Shown here: piece after piece, positions 35,999 through 44,436 of the stretch
Layout of the letters: each line of letters starts with the position of its first letter
How positions within the stretch are numbered: position 1 is the first letter of the stretch
Source of the DNA: a virus
Reading direction: 5' to 3' (one strand)
Length of the DNA: 62,191 nt
Virus record (IMG/VR): IMGVR_UViG_3300032561_000021
Location: 1-62,191 of that record
Made by a program: the position numbers and the translations under genes
Notes under the pieces: generated by a model
Seen by the model: only the letters and a program-made list of their open reading frames with translations
What the model was told of the DNA's origin: nothing
Databases searched by the model: none

Positions 35999-37525
35999 AT
36001 GTCTTATACAATTAATTTAACCAATGGTACATCACTAGTTCCGGGCGGATTGTCCGACGGTACAGTTGATACTACGCACTCAAGTTTAACTCTAATCGGC
36101 CGCGATTATGCCGGTTATGGTCAATTTTTAAACGAAAACTTTGTGTATCTGTTGGAAAATTTTGCCAACGGGGCAAGTCCAGCAAATCCTTTAAAAGGAC
36201 AATTATGGTGGGACACTACTAATAATATTCTACGTGTTTGGTCCGGCGCAACATGGAAGATTAGTACTGGTGCAACATCGGGTAATACAGCCCCCGGTGA
36301 TCTAAGCGCACTAGGCGGCGATTTATGGTTTGATACAGCAAATCAACAGTTAAAAGTATACTCTGGAACAGCATGGATTGTAGTTGGACCTGCTGCTACA
36401 TCGGCTACAGGTAATACTGGTGCTGTACCTGCGTTGATGAATGATACATCATCTGCATCACACATTGTTATTCAGTTTACAATCAATGGCACAATTTATG
36501 CTATTTTATCCAAGGATATTTTTAGTACAACAGTACCAGGATTCAATTCAATTGGTGCCGGCCTAAATTTCAGTACTACTGCATCTCCAGCATGGGGATT
36601 AAGTACACAAGCAATAGCTGCAACACCAAGCACATTGGTTCAAAGAGATACAGTTGGAAATATTAACGTTGTTGGTATTACTGCATCTGGTGCCATTTCT
36701 GCAGGATCTATTACAGCCACTACAATTAATTCCCCAAGCGGAACTGCAACATTTACTGGCAATTTAAACGGTAACGTAATTGCAACATCAGTTACATCTA
36801 CAACAATTCAAACTCAGGGTATCAACGCTAGTTCGGGATACACTGGTACAATATTAACAGCAAGTCAACCAAACATTACAACTTTATCTGGCTTAACATC
36901 GGTTACTATCAATGGTAGTGCAACATTAAACGGTGTTGCGATTGCCACAGTTGGGGGTAGTGCTAGTTTTAGTTCTATCAATAGTACCCCAATTGGCAAC
37001 GCTACTCCAAGTACAGGTGTGTTTACTACTGTAACCGCAACTACAAGTATTCTTCCGGTATCAAACGTAGCAGTAAATATCGGTAGTGCGTCTGCTTGGT
37101 TTAATAACATTTATGGTACTGCTATCCACGCTCAATACGCCGACTTAGCAGAACGCTTCCATGCCGATGCAGAATATGCTCCTGGTACCGTTGTTGAAAT
37201 GGGCGGAGCCAACGAAATCACCAAAGTGGTAGCTGAATTAAGTGATAAAGTGTTTGGAGTGATAAGTACTAATGCTGCATACTTAATGAACTCTGGTGCA
37301 GGTGAAGATGCAACACATCCACCGATTGCTATGAGCGGGCGAGTTCCTGTTAGAGTAGTTGGTCTTATTAACAAAGGTGATCGTTTAGTGAGTGCTGGTA
37401 ATGGGTTAGCCCGATCAGCACTAGTATCAGAATTAACCCCATTCAATGTGATTGGACGTGCATTAGTTGACAAGACTGAAGCATCTGAGGGTATAATTGA
37501 AGCAATAGTTAAAATTAATTCATAG
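35999..37525 (+). CDS. Tail fibre protein with peptidase-G2-like C-terminal domain (paralogue 3)
   Basis: A 508-residue protein. The N-terminus repeats the anchor domain (LTLIGRDYAGYGQFLNENF, LLENFANG, LKGQLWWD). The shaft has beta-strand repeats (GITASGAISAGSITATTIN). From about residue 370 a different domain starts: HAQYADLAERFHADAEY, then PGTVVEMGG and VFGVISTNAAYLMN, ending GIIEAIVKIN. This domain occurs at the end of many phage fibres and resembles the G2/IMC autoproteolytic group; self-cleavage cannot be judged by eye. The three paralogues thus carry one anchor but different tips, which suggests alternative receptors. Confidence 0.8.
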   Translation: MSYTINLTNGTSLVPGGLSDGTVDTTHSSLTLIGRDYAGYGQFLNENFVYLLENFANGASPANPLKGQLWWDTTNNILRVWSGATWKISTGATSGNTAPGDLSALGGDLWFDTANQQLKVYSGTAWIVVGPAATSATGNTGAVPALMNDTSSASHIVIQFTINGTIYAILSKDIFSTTVPGFNSIGAGLNFSTTASPAWGLSTQAIAATPSTLVQRDTVGNINVVGITASGAISAGSITATTINSPSGTATFTGNLNGNVIATSVTSTTIQTQGINASSGYTGTILTASQPNITTLSGLTSVTINGSATLNGVAIATVGGSASFSSINSTPIGNATPSTGVFTTVTATTSILPVSNVAVNIGSASAWFNNIYGTAIHAQYADLAERFHADAEYAPGTVVEMGGANEITKVVAELSDKVFGVISTNAAYLMNSGAGEDATHPPIAMSGRVPVRVVGLINKGDRLVSAGNGLARSALVSELTPFNVIGRALVDKTEASEGIIEAIVKINS

Positions 37526-37537
37526 GAATAAAGAAAA

Positions 37538-38503
37538 ATGGCGTATTCATCAGGCGGGCTAATTGCCGCAACAGACTACAATGGCTTTGTTGGAGCAAAC
37601 CCAGTAACTGGTTCTGGTAGTATCAACGCAGTATGGGGAATCGGAAACGGACAATACGGATACGGACAAACCGCGGTTACTCAAGCTGCTGCTTCTGCAG
37701 GATTAATTACTGCTACACAATGGGCATCATTGATCAACACTATGAATAGTGTTAGTACTCACCAAAGTGGTAGTGGATCTGGATTAACTATCCCAACCAC
37801 TGGCGCAACTGTTACCTATTTAAGTGCGCTTAGTACAAACCTTGGTACTTATTATACCAACGCTTTAAGTGCAGCAACCAACGGTGCAACCACAACTGGT
37901 TCAGTTATTGCTGGTACAGCAATTACAGCCACTAACAATACCACATACGGCCCAACAACATTTGCAACACGCACAGTAACATTTGCATCAGGAGATGCTG
38001 CACGTTACTTCTTTAATGCAGGCGGCAAATTAAATTTAGTTATCACCGGTGTAGTCAACGGTGATAGTACTGCTCGTAGTACTGACGCAGTAAACACAAT
38101 TCTTACATACTTTGGCGGCGTGTCAGCATTCAACGCAACTACAAACGGTGGACGCACTGGTACTGGTGGTACAGTAACTACTAATACCACAGCATTTGGT
38201 TATTATAACTTAACTACAACTTCTACACAGATTTGTAAGATAACTACAACTAGTGCAACTTACACAGGCGACTACGTTGCATTAAACGTATTTTCAAACG
38301 GTGTTAACTTGGCCGGACACGGCGACGCAGGTAGTGTAATCTCATTTGCATTGTCTTACTATTCAGCACACACTAGTACAACATCCGGTTTATATGGCAG
38401 TTCTGGAGACACGTTAAACGTAACTCCAAGTATGCGTATTGACATTGTATATCCAGAATCAACCAACTTAACATCAAGTTGGGGAACTCCAACAGTCGCT
38501 TAA
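37538..38503 (+). CDS. Tail-associated virion protein
   Basis: A 321-residue protein with the recognisable start SSGGLIAATDYNGFVG, followed by GSINAVWGIGNGQYGYGQT and ITATQWASLINTMNSV. This N-terminal pattern recurs in virion proteins of marine and freshwater phages, usually within tail-fibre clusters. The middle has Thr/Ala-rich beta-strands and the end reads PSMRIDIVYPES. No catalytic motif. It is the last gene before the promoter/terminator at 38515-38560, closing the structural block. A receptor or fibre-tip role is inferred from location. Confidence 0.7.
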   Translation: MAYSSGGLIAATDYNGFVGANPVTGSGSINAVWGIGNGQYGYGQTAVTQAAASAGLITATQWASLINTMNSVSTHQSGSGSGLTIPTTGATVTYLSALSTNLGTYYTNALSAATNGATTTGSVIAGTAITATNNTTYGPTTFATRTVTFASGDAARYFFNAGGKLNLVITGVVNGDSTARSTDAVNTILTYFGGVSAFNATTNGGRTGTGGTVTTNTTAFGYYNLTTTSTQICKITTTSATYTGDYVALNVFSNGVNLAGHGDAGSVISFALSYYSAHTSTTSGLYGSSGDTLNVTPSMRIDIVYPESTNLTSSWGTPTVA

Positions 38504-38514
38504 TCCATTTTGAG

Positions 38515-38543
38515 TTGACCTTAAGGGTGTAGTATAGTATAAT
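38515..38543 (+). promoter_or_regulatory. Near-consensus sigma70 promoter of the accessory island
   Basis: TTGACC (38515-38520), a 17-base spacer and a perfect TATAAT (38538-38543) precede ATG 38569. It is the best host-type promoter I see in the window. A start near 38550 would give a leader of about 20 nt. The -10 box lies in the loop side of a terminator-like hairpin. Confidence 0.75.
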
Positions 38544-38560
38544 TGCTATCTACACCTTTT
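38523..38560 (+). terminator. Rho-independent terminator of the tail operon, overlapping the promoter
   Basis: GGTGTAG (38526-38532) pairs with CTACACC (38550-38556), extended by ATAG/CTAT inside with one bulged base and by AAG/TTT outside. TTTTATT follows. It should stop transcripts from the tail genes. A transcript starting at the embedded promoter would lack the 5' arm and escape termination. Confidence 0.7.
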
Positions 38561-38568
38561 ATTCTATT

Positions 38569-38883
38569 ATGAGCGAACTCGAAAAACTTACAGCTGAAAT
38601 TAAATTAGCAACTGATTACCAGATTAATAAACGTATCCTGCGTGAGAAGATCCAAACGGACTTGCACATAGCACACAAGGGAGGCTTGTTTAAGATTACT
38701 CCCGAGCTGTTGGCATTTATGCAGGGTTGGCCCATTGATGATATGTATTTAGAAGATACATATGGCAATCCTATACAAATTGATCGTCATGTATTTCTAG
38801 TAATAGCCCAACAACACTATCAAAAAGTAATGAACACGTGGCATCAACAACATGAAGAACTCAAAAAAATCCGCCGAGTCTAA
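38569..38883 (+). CDS. Small phage protein of unknown function
   Basis: A 104-residue protein, the first gene after the sigma70 promoter. It begins with a charged helix (MSELEKLTAEIKLATDYQ), has DLHIAHKGGLFKITPELL and MYLEDTYGNPIQIDR in the middle and ends in a helix with HQQHEELKKIRRV. No signal peptide or known motif. The helix-strand-helix form resembles small proteins in T4-like phages without known role. It overlaps the glycosyltransferase-like gene by 32 bp, so both are probably made together. Confidence 0.65.
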   Translation: MSELEKLTAEIKLATDYQINKRILREKIQTDLHIAHKGGLFKITPELLAFMQGWPIDDMYLEDTYGNPIQIDRHVFLVIAQQHYQKVMNTWHQQHEELKKIRRV

Positions 38884-39670
38884 GGGTGTTGTAGTATTTG
38901 CATTTAACACACACATAGACTACGTTGCTATAGCTGATCAGACTAGTCGTTTAATTGCACACTCTCTGAACTTACCTATTACGTTGGTCACTGACAACGA
39001 TAGTGACCCTAAGTTTGTATACGATAATATCGTACGCATCAACAATAATGATGGAAATAATTTTATAGGTAGTGATACAACAAAACAGTGGCGAAACTTT
39101 GGCAGATACCTAGCATATGACCTGAGCCCGTACGATAACACTATTCTTATTGACACAGACTACCTTGTATTAGATGATAGCCTTCTTACATTATTTAAAA
39201 CAGACTTTGATTATCGGCTAATGCATCATAATCAAACACCTGCAGGACCTAGTCCAGAATCAATGGGCGAAACAAGTTTGCCATTTGTATGGGCAACTGT
39301 AGTACTTTTTAGAAAGACAGAACGTGCAAGATTATTTTTCAACCTTATCGGCCGCATACAAAGAAACTATTCGTACTATCGTGCCTTATACAATGTTCGC
39401 GAAAGAAATTACAGAAATGATTATGCTTTTGCTATTGCTAATTGTATTATCAGTGGCTACACGTTAAACGAACAGCAAGGAATTCCTTGGACAATGTTTA
39501 CCATAGAAAAAACTATTAACCGCATAATGCTCACAGACAATTTTATACAAGTCTATCACGACGGCGAAGCTACCATGGTACCATACCAAAACATACACGT
39601 GATGGATAAAGAATACCTACAGAGTAGAGACTTTGAACAAGTAGTGGAGGCCATCTGTGAGCCAGCATAA
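38852..39670 (+). CDS. GT-A fold glycosyltransferase-like protein
   Basis: A 272-residue protein. It starts with a Rossmann-like strand (GVVVFAFNT), has LPITLVTDND near residue 45 and a metal-binding DTD (D101-D103) in ILIDTDYLV, as in nucleotide-sugar glycosyltransferases with GT-A fold. FVWATVVLFRK follows where the acceptor site is expected. Family cannot be fixed (GT8-like layout). It overlaps both neighbours (32 and 14 bp) and has a sister gene next to it. It probably adds a sugar to a phage or host product; donor and acceptor unknown. Confidence 0.7.
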   Translation: MKNSKKSAESKGVVVFAFNTHIDYVAIADQTSRLIAHSLNLPITLVTDNDSDPKFVYDNIVRINNNDGNNFIGSDTTKQWRNFGRYLAYDLSPYDNTILIDTDYLVLDDSLLTLFKTDFDYRLMHHNQTPAGPSPESMGETSLPFVWATVVLFRKTERARLFFNLIGRIQRNYSYYRALYNVRERNYRNDYAFAIANCIISGYTLNEQQGIPWTMFTIEKTINRIMLTDNFIQVYHDGEATMVPYQNIHVMDKEYLQSRDFEQVVEAICEPA

Positions 39671-40514
39671 AGAACAACAAGGTTTTGTAACCTTTGCTAT
39701 CAACAACACAGATACCGATTACTTAGAACTTGCATACTTGCAATGCCTAAATGTTAAGGCAACACAGAAGCACAACAAGTATGCGGTCTTGGTTGATACA
39801 GAAACATTGAACTCGGTAACTGATCGACAGCGTCGAGTATTTGATTACATTATTGAATTAGATAATGTAAGTAGTGAACACGCAGATGGATCTATATATG
39901 CCTGGAGCAAGGAACCTGATGTTTTTCGCAAAACTCCGTTTAAAGAAACTATCAAGTTGGAAGCAGACTTGCTGTTTACTAGGTCAATTGACCATTGGTG
40001 GACGGCATTTAGATTACGTAATGTTTGTTTAAGTACAGGCGCACTAAATTATCGTTCGTTAAAAAGTGATGTGCGAAAATATAGAGAAGTATTTGATGCC
40101 AATCAACTGCCTGATGTGTATAATGGCCTGATGTATTTTAGATACAGTCAAGAAGCTGCGGCCTTTTTCAATCTAGCCGGGCTTATTTTTCATTACTGGG
40201 CGGACATATCTAAAGAGTTAAAGACATGTGAAGATGAACCAAGCACAGATGTTGTATATGCTATAGCCGCACGGATACTAGGAGAAGAATTAGTAACTAT
40301 GCCTAGCATGGACTTTATTAACTTTGTGCATATGAAATCTGGATTTAATAAATGGAGTGATGCACGTAGTTGGATAGAAACTGTTATGGCTGAACACGAC
40401 GGCGATGTTATTCGAATTAACAATATAAATCAACTCAACCCTGTACATTATCACGAAAAGACCTACGCTACTCACGAACTAATCAAATACTATGAATCCA
40501 GAATACCTAGCTGA
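39657..40514 (+). CDS. GT-A-like protein with altered DxD (sister of the preceding gene)
   Basis: A 285-residue protein starting at GTG 39657, chosen because GTGGAGG sits 6 nt upstream and no ATG is near. It shares layout with the preceding protein: GFVTFAINN, a strand HNKYAVLVDT, and KLEADLLF where the metal site would be; the DxD is replaced by EAD. LPDVYNGLMYFR resembles the acceptor segment of the sister. It could be a divergent or inactive glycosyltransferase. Overlaps of 14 and 23 bp link it to its neighbours. Confidence 0.6.
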   Translation: MSQHKEQQGFVTFAINNTDTDYLELAYLQCLNVKATQKHNKYAVLVDTETLNSVTDRQRRVFDYIIELDNVSSEHADGSIYAWSKEPDVFRKTPFKETIKLEADLLFTRSIDHWWTAFRLRNVCLSTGALNYRSLKSDVRKYREVFDANQLPDVYNGLMYFRYSQEAAAFFNLAGLIFHYWADISKELKTCEDEPSTDVVYAIAARILGEELVTMPSMDFINFVHMKSGFNKWSDARSWIETVMAEHDGDVIRINNINQLNPVHYHEKTYATHELIKYYESRIPS

Positions 40515-40845
40515 ATTACACGCACTAATCAAATTACCAGTGCAACCAACTATTGAATATCGGTTATACTATAATCAATTTGGCGAAATAACTATGGGGT
40601 CAATGACCATGGATACGTTGACCACGGATCCGTATGTTATAGTTACTCAGCAGGAATACGATCGGTATTTTGATTACAAAATAGTTGCTGGAAAACTTAA
40701 AAAGATTGACCATGATGCTGGTTATCGTGTAAAATTACAAAAGTCTAATAATGGTTATTGCGTAGTTAAAAACCACGCAGGATTATTGCTGGAACCCGAA
40801 GATACACACACAACAATAGAATACTATGCCCACAGAAATAATTGA
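40492..40845 (+). CDS. Small protein of unknown function
   Basis: A 117-residue protein. It has a central hydrophilic part with YRLYYNQFGEITMGSM, then YVIVTQQEYDRYFDYKI and a Lys-rich segment LKKIDHDAGYRVKLQK. The alternation looks like a small beta domain of the kind found in phage proteins that start with a short N-terminal helix. No known family. It overlaps the previous gene by 23 bp and the next by 20 bp, inside a glycosyltransferase gene group, so it may be an accessory subunit. Confidence 0.6.
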   Translation: MNPEYLAELHALIKLPVQPTIEYRLYYNQFGEITMGSMTMDTLTTDPYVIVTQQEYDRYFDYKIVAGKLKKIDHDAGYRVKLQKSNNGYCVVKNHAGLLLEPEDTHTTIEYYAHRNN

Positions 40846-41722
40846 TGTAGCAGACTTAGACTGCATTTACTTGACCTATGATGAACCTAATAAAGAACAA
40901 AACTGGATACATATACAAAATATGGTCCCTTGGGCAAAACGAGTGGACGGCGTTAAGGGTTCAGATGCTGCACATAAAGCAGCCGCTGATGCGAGTGACA
41001 GTGATCGCTTTGTACTTATTGACGGCGACAATATTCCAGATCCTGCTTTCTTCAATCTCCAACTCACATTAGATGATAATAACCGAGATTGTGTATTTCG
41101 GTGGAAAGCTCGTAATATCGTTAACGGCCTTTTATACGGTAACGGGGGAATGAGTTGCTGGACTAAAGACTTTATCTACAATATGCGTACACATGAAGCA
41201 ACGGATGGCACAGCAGAGAACGATGTAGAGTTTTGTTTTTATCCTAACTACTGGGCAATGAATGATTGCTACTCAACTACATTCCCTAACGCTACTCCTT
41301 TCCAAGCATGGCGAGCCGGCTTCCGTGAGGGTGTAAAGATGGCATTAGACCGTGGAGCAAAAATATCTGCAGCAGAATTTGAAAAGCGAGTTCATGGTCG
41401 CAACTATGATCATTTGTGTGTTTGGCAAACAGTAGGAGCAGATGCAGACAATGGTTTCTGGGCTATATACGGAGCACGTCTTGGCACATACATGATGATG
41501 TTAGAAGGATGGGATCATCGTCAAGTACAAGACTTTGACACGCTTGCTAAGTTGTGGGAAGTATTTAAAGATGATGATCAAGATGCATGTAGACGTATAG
41601 GCAGTACGCTACGCACACGCTTGGGATTGCCTATTGTAGACATGGACGCAGAAGAAAGCAAATTCTTTAAGCATCATTACAAAGCAGTATTTAAAAACTT
41701 AGGACCAATGGCACGTGAGTAA
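40826..41722 (+). CDS. Phage GT-A-like glycosyltransferase
   Basis: A 298-residue protein. It starts LDCIYLTYDEPNKEQNW, followed by AKRVDGVKGSDAAHKAA and FVLIDGDNIPD with a DGD metal motif (D66, D68). WKARNIVNGLLYGNGGM follows. I associate the series YDEPN, VxGVxG, DGD and N-x-LxYGxGG with a glycosyltransferase-like family common in T4-like phages. The C-terminal module of the 1013-residue protein at 58151 is homologous (EPDEERW, VRGVNG, NPVNGLEYGHQG) but lacks DGD. It is followed, with an 8-bp overlap, by the radical SAM array. Confidence 0.7.
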   Translation: MPTEIIDVADLDCIYLTYDEPNKEQNWIHIQNMVPWAKRVDGVKGSDAAHKAAADASDSDRFVLIDGDNIPDPAFFNLQLTLDDNNRDCVFRWKARNIVNGLLYGNGGMSCWTKDFIYNMRTHEATDGTAENDVEFCFYPNYWAMNDCYSTTFPNATPFQAWRAGFREGVKMALDRGAKISAAEFEKRVHGRNYDHLCVWQTVGADADNGFWAIYGARLGTYMMMLEGWDHRQVQDFDTLAKLWEVFKDDDQDACRRIGSTLRTRLGLPIVDMDAEESKFFKHHYKAVFKNLGPMARE

Positions 41723-43100
41723 ATCAGATTTTATGGCATCGGCAGAGTTTATGAAGGACAACTTAGGTCCTGCACTCTGTTTAGCCAAATGGAAGCAAGT
41801 AAGCCTGCACTTACCAACAGGACTTAATAACTCCTGTTACCATCCGCCACTACATCAAATTGATGCAGACGCACTTAAAGACAATCCTGGCGCATTACAT
41901 AATACTGAGCATAAGAAACAACAACGTGTTATCATGCTCAAACAAGAAAAACCTAGTGAGTGTAGTTATTGTTGGAATATAGAAGCACACGGCCAATTAA
42001 GTGATCGTCATTATAGATCCGGTGAGCCCTGGGCAGCAAGTGATTACGATGCAATCATAAACAGTACCGGAGAAGAAAATGACGTTATTCCTAGTTATGT
42101 GGAAGTTAATTTTAACCACGCTTGCAATTTGTCTTGTAGTTACTGTAGCCCGCAGTTTAGTTCAACTTGGCAAGCAGAAGTTGATAAGTGGGGAGGATAT
42201 CCTACAAGCACTATTCATAACGATAGCAGTCACTTTACTGGTCGTAACCGTCCTATACCTAGTCGCGACACCAATCCCTATGTTGATGCATTTTGGCAGT
42301 GGTGGCCCGAGCTGTACCCAAAACTAAAACATTTCCGTATGACCGGTGGTGAACCGCTAATGGATAAGAATACATACAAAGTATTTGACTATGTATTAGC
42401 ATTACCCAATCCCGAACTACACTTAAACGTAACCAGTAACTTTAGTGTGGAGCCAGCATTAATGGAGAAGTACTTAGGTTACGTTAAGCAACTTTGTAAT
42501 ACCCAAATTGAACACTTCATGCAGTTTGTTAGTTTGGATTCCGGAATTCCTGCACATGCCGAATATATCAGGCACGGGATGAATGCAAATCGTGTGGTCG
42601 ACAACGTAGAACGTTTCTTAACAGAAATTCCATATCGCAATAGTTTGACATTTATTATTACAATGAATAATTTAAGTGTATTAGGAATACAACGTCAGCT
42701 AGATTATATACTAAGTCTACGTAGAACACACAGTACAACATATCAGCGTGTCTGGTTCGATACTCCCTTACTACGCACACCTACATGGCAAAGTATACAG
42801 ATACTACCTGAAGTATATGTAGGTGTACTAGAGCGTGTAGCAGACTGGATGGAACTCAATTTAGAAACCGCAGATAAACCATTCCAAGGATTTAAAGATT
42901 ACGAAGTACAACGTATGCGTCGTGACATAGACTGGATGCGAGAAGGTCGTAATTTAGACCCAAACTATGTTAAACTACAAAGAGCAGATTTTTATCGTTT
43001 CTTTAATGAACACGATAAACGTCGCAAGACTAATTTTTTAGAAACCTTTCCTGAAATGAAAGAGTTTTGGAACGAATGTAAATACCATGCCCAGAATTAA
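41715..43100 (+). CDS. Radical SAM protein, long type with N-terminal Cys-rich module
   Basis: A 461-residue protein starting at GTG 41715, overlapping the previous gene by 8 bp. The radical SAM motif is C137-x3-C141-x2-C144 (ACNLSCSYC) and the SAM loop reads MTGGEPLM. Before the core lie C22, C41 in SCYHP and C83/C86 in ECSYCW, a likely auxiliary FeS site placed N-terminally; in standard SPASM proteins it follows the core. The next protein has the same plan. The C-terminal end (FLETFPEMKEFW) recurs in the neighbouring proteins and may be an interaction tail. Substrate unknown. Confidence 0.85.
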   Translation: MSKSDFMASAEFMKDNLGPALCLAKWKQVSLHLPTGLNNSCYHPPLHQIDADALKDNPGALHNTEHKKQQRVIMLKQEKPSECSYCWNIEAHGQLSDRHYRSGEPWAASDYDAIINSTGEENDVIPSYVEVNFNHACNLSCSYCSPQFSSTWQAEVDKWGGYPTSTIHNDSSHFTGRNRPIPSRDTNPYVDAFWQWWPELYPKLKHFRMTGGEPLMDKNTYKVFDYVLALPNPELHLNVTSNFSVEPALMEKYLGYVKQLCNTQIEHFMQFVSLDSGIPAHAEYIRHGMNANRVVDNVERFLTEIPYRNSLTFIITMNNLSVLGIQRQLDYILSLRRTHSTTYQRVWFDTPLLRTPTWQSIQILPEVYVGVLERVADWMELNLETADKPFQGFKDYEVQRMRRDIDWMREGRNLDPNYVKLQRADFYRFFNEHDKRRKTNFLETFPEMKEFWNECKYHAQN

Positions 43101-44436
43101 TAACGAAACAGATTTTGAATACAAGCGCAGAGTAATTGACATCAAGTCAGAAAGCTTCTGTGGCGCCAAATGGTACAACGCTACTATATGGCTGGGATCA
43201 GGGCAGACTACTAGTTGTCATCATCCCTTACCGCACCAAGTTAGTATAGCAGATGTTCAAGCAAATCCTAAAGCATTACATAACACAGCTAAGAAGAAAT
43301 CTGAACGTGCAATGATGCAAAAAGGCGAACGCCCTGCAGGTTGCGAGTACTGCTGGAAGATAGAAGACATTGGCCGCGATAACATTAGTGATCGTGTTTA
43401 CAAAACAGTTATATACGAAGACAAGGATTTAGATGATGCGTTCAACTTGGATAGCAATGCAGACGTGGATTTGCAAACACTTGAAATTGCCTTTGACCGC
43501 ACCTGCCAGTTTGCTTGCTCTTACTGTAATCCGGCGTTTAGTAGTACTTGGGTTAAAGATATCAAGCAGAATGGTCCTTATACTAATCTTACTAGCGACG
43601 GTCGTAATCACTTTACTCACATACATGATAGCAGTCAGTTATACCGCTTTGGAGAAGTTAATCCGTATGTTGAAGCGTTCCACAAATGGTGGGAAACCGA
43701 CCTGCACAAAACATTAAAAGAACTACGTGTCACTGGCGGCGAACCGCTCATGTCCGGTGATACATGGAAGCTATTAGATTGGTTTAAGACCAACAAGGGT
43801 AAGAGTAATACACGCTTGGCATTTAACAGTAACTTAGGCACAGATGTTGATGTTGATCGGTTACTAGCAAGCATTGATGGAGTAGTATTTGATCTTTACA
43901 CCAGTAACGAAGCAATGAATCTGCAAGCAGAATATATACGTGATGGCCTAGTATTTGATGATTGGGCAAACAATGCTGAGAAATTAATGACGTCGGGTAA
44001 ATTGCGTGGGTTTCATGTGATGTGTACAATTAATGCATTGTGTTTAGATTCATTGGATAGTTTCCTGGAATGCATGATGAACTGGAAACGCGAATATGGA
44101 AAAGACTTCCCTACATTTTCGCTAAATATATTACGCTTTCCAAGTTTTCAAAGTCCATTAGTTCTTCCAGATAATATTCGTACACACTTTAAAATTCGTT
44201 TGCAAGATTGGCTCGATACCAATTGCAATGATCCTATGCTTCACGAGTTTGAACGCAATCAATTGCAACGCTTGATTGATTATCTTGATGTGGTTAAAAC
44301 ACCGCACATGGGCGCAGCAGAACAATCAGTACTACAGCAAGACTTTAAACAATTTTACATACAATATGATCAGCGTCGCGGTAAGAACTTTGCAGACACA
44401 TTTCCTATATTAGCCAATTGGTACAATTCAATATGA
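43087..44436 (+). CDS. Radical SAM protein, long type with N-terminal Cys-rich module
   Basis: A 449-residue paralogue of the preceding protein. Radical SAM motif C140-x3-C144-x2-C147 (TCQFACSYC), SAM loop VTGGEPLM, N-terminal Cys at C25, C44 (SCHHP) and C86/C89 (GCEYCW). The stretch PAFSSTW after the core matches PQFSSTW of its sister. The end reads FADTFPILANWY. It overlaps its neighbours by 14 and 4 bp. Two such similar enzymes side by side point to duplication followed by specialisation, or to a heteromer. Confidence 0.85.
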   Translation: MPRINNETDFEYKRRVIDIKSESFCGAKWYNATIWLGSGQTTSCHHPLPHQVSIADVQANPKALHNTAKKKSERAMMQKGERPAGCEYCWKIEDIGRDNISDRVYKTVIYEDKDLDDAFNLDSNADVDLQTLEIAFDRTCQFACSYCNPAFSSTWVKDIKQNGPYTNLTSDGRNHFTHIHDSSQLYRFGEVNPYVEAFHKWWETDLHKTLKELRVTGGEPLMSGDTWKLLDWFKTNKGKSNTRLAFNSNLGTDVDVDRLLASIDGVVFDLYTSNEAMNLQAEYIRDGLVFDDWANNAEKLMTSGKLRGFHVMCTINALCLDSLDSFLECMMNWKREYGKDFPTFSLNILRFPSFQSPLVLPDNIRTHFKIRLQDWLDTNCNDPMLHEFERNQLQRLIDYLDVVKTPHMGAAEQSVLQQDFKQFYIQYDQRRGKNFADTFPILANWYNSI

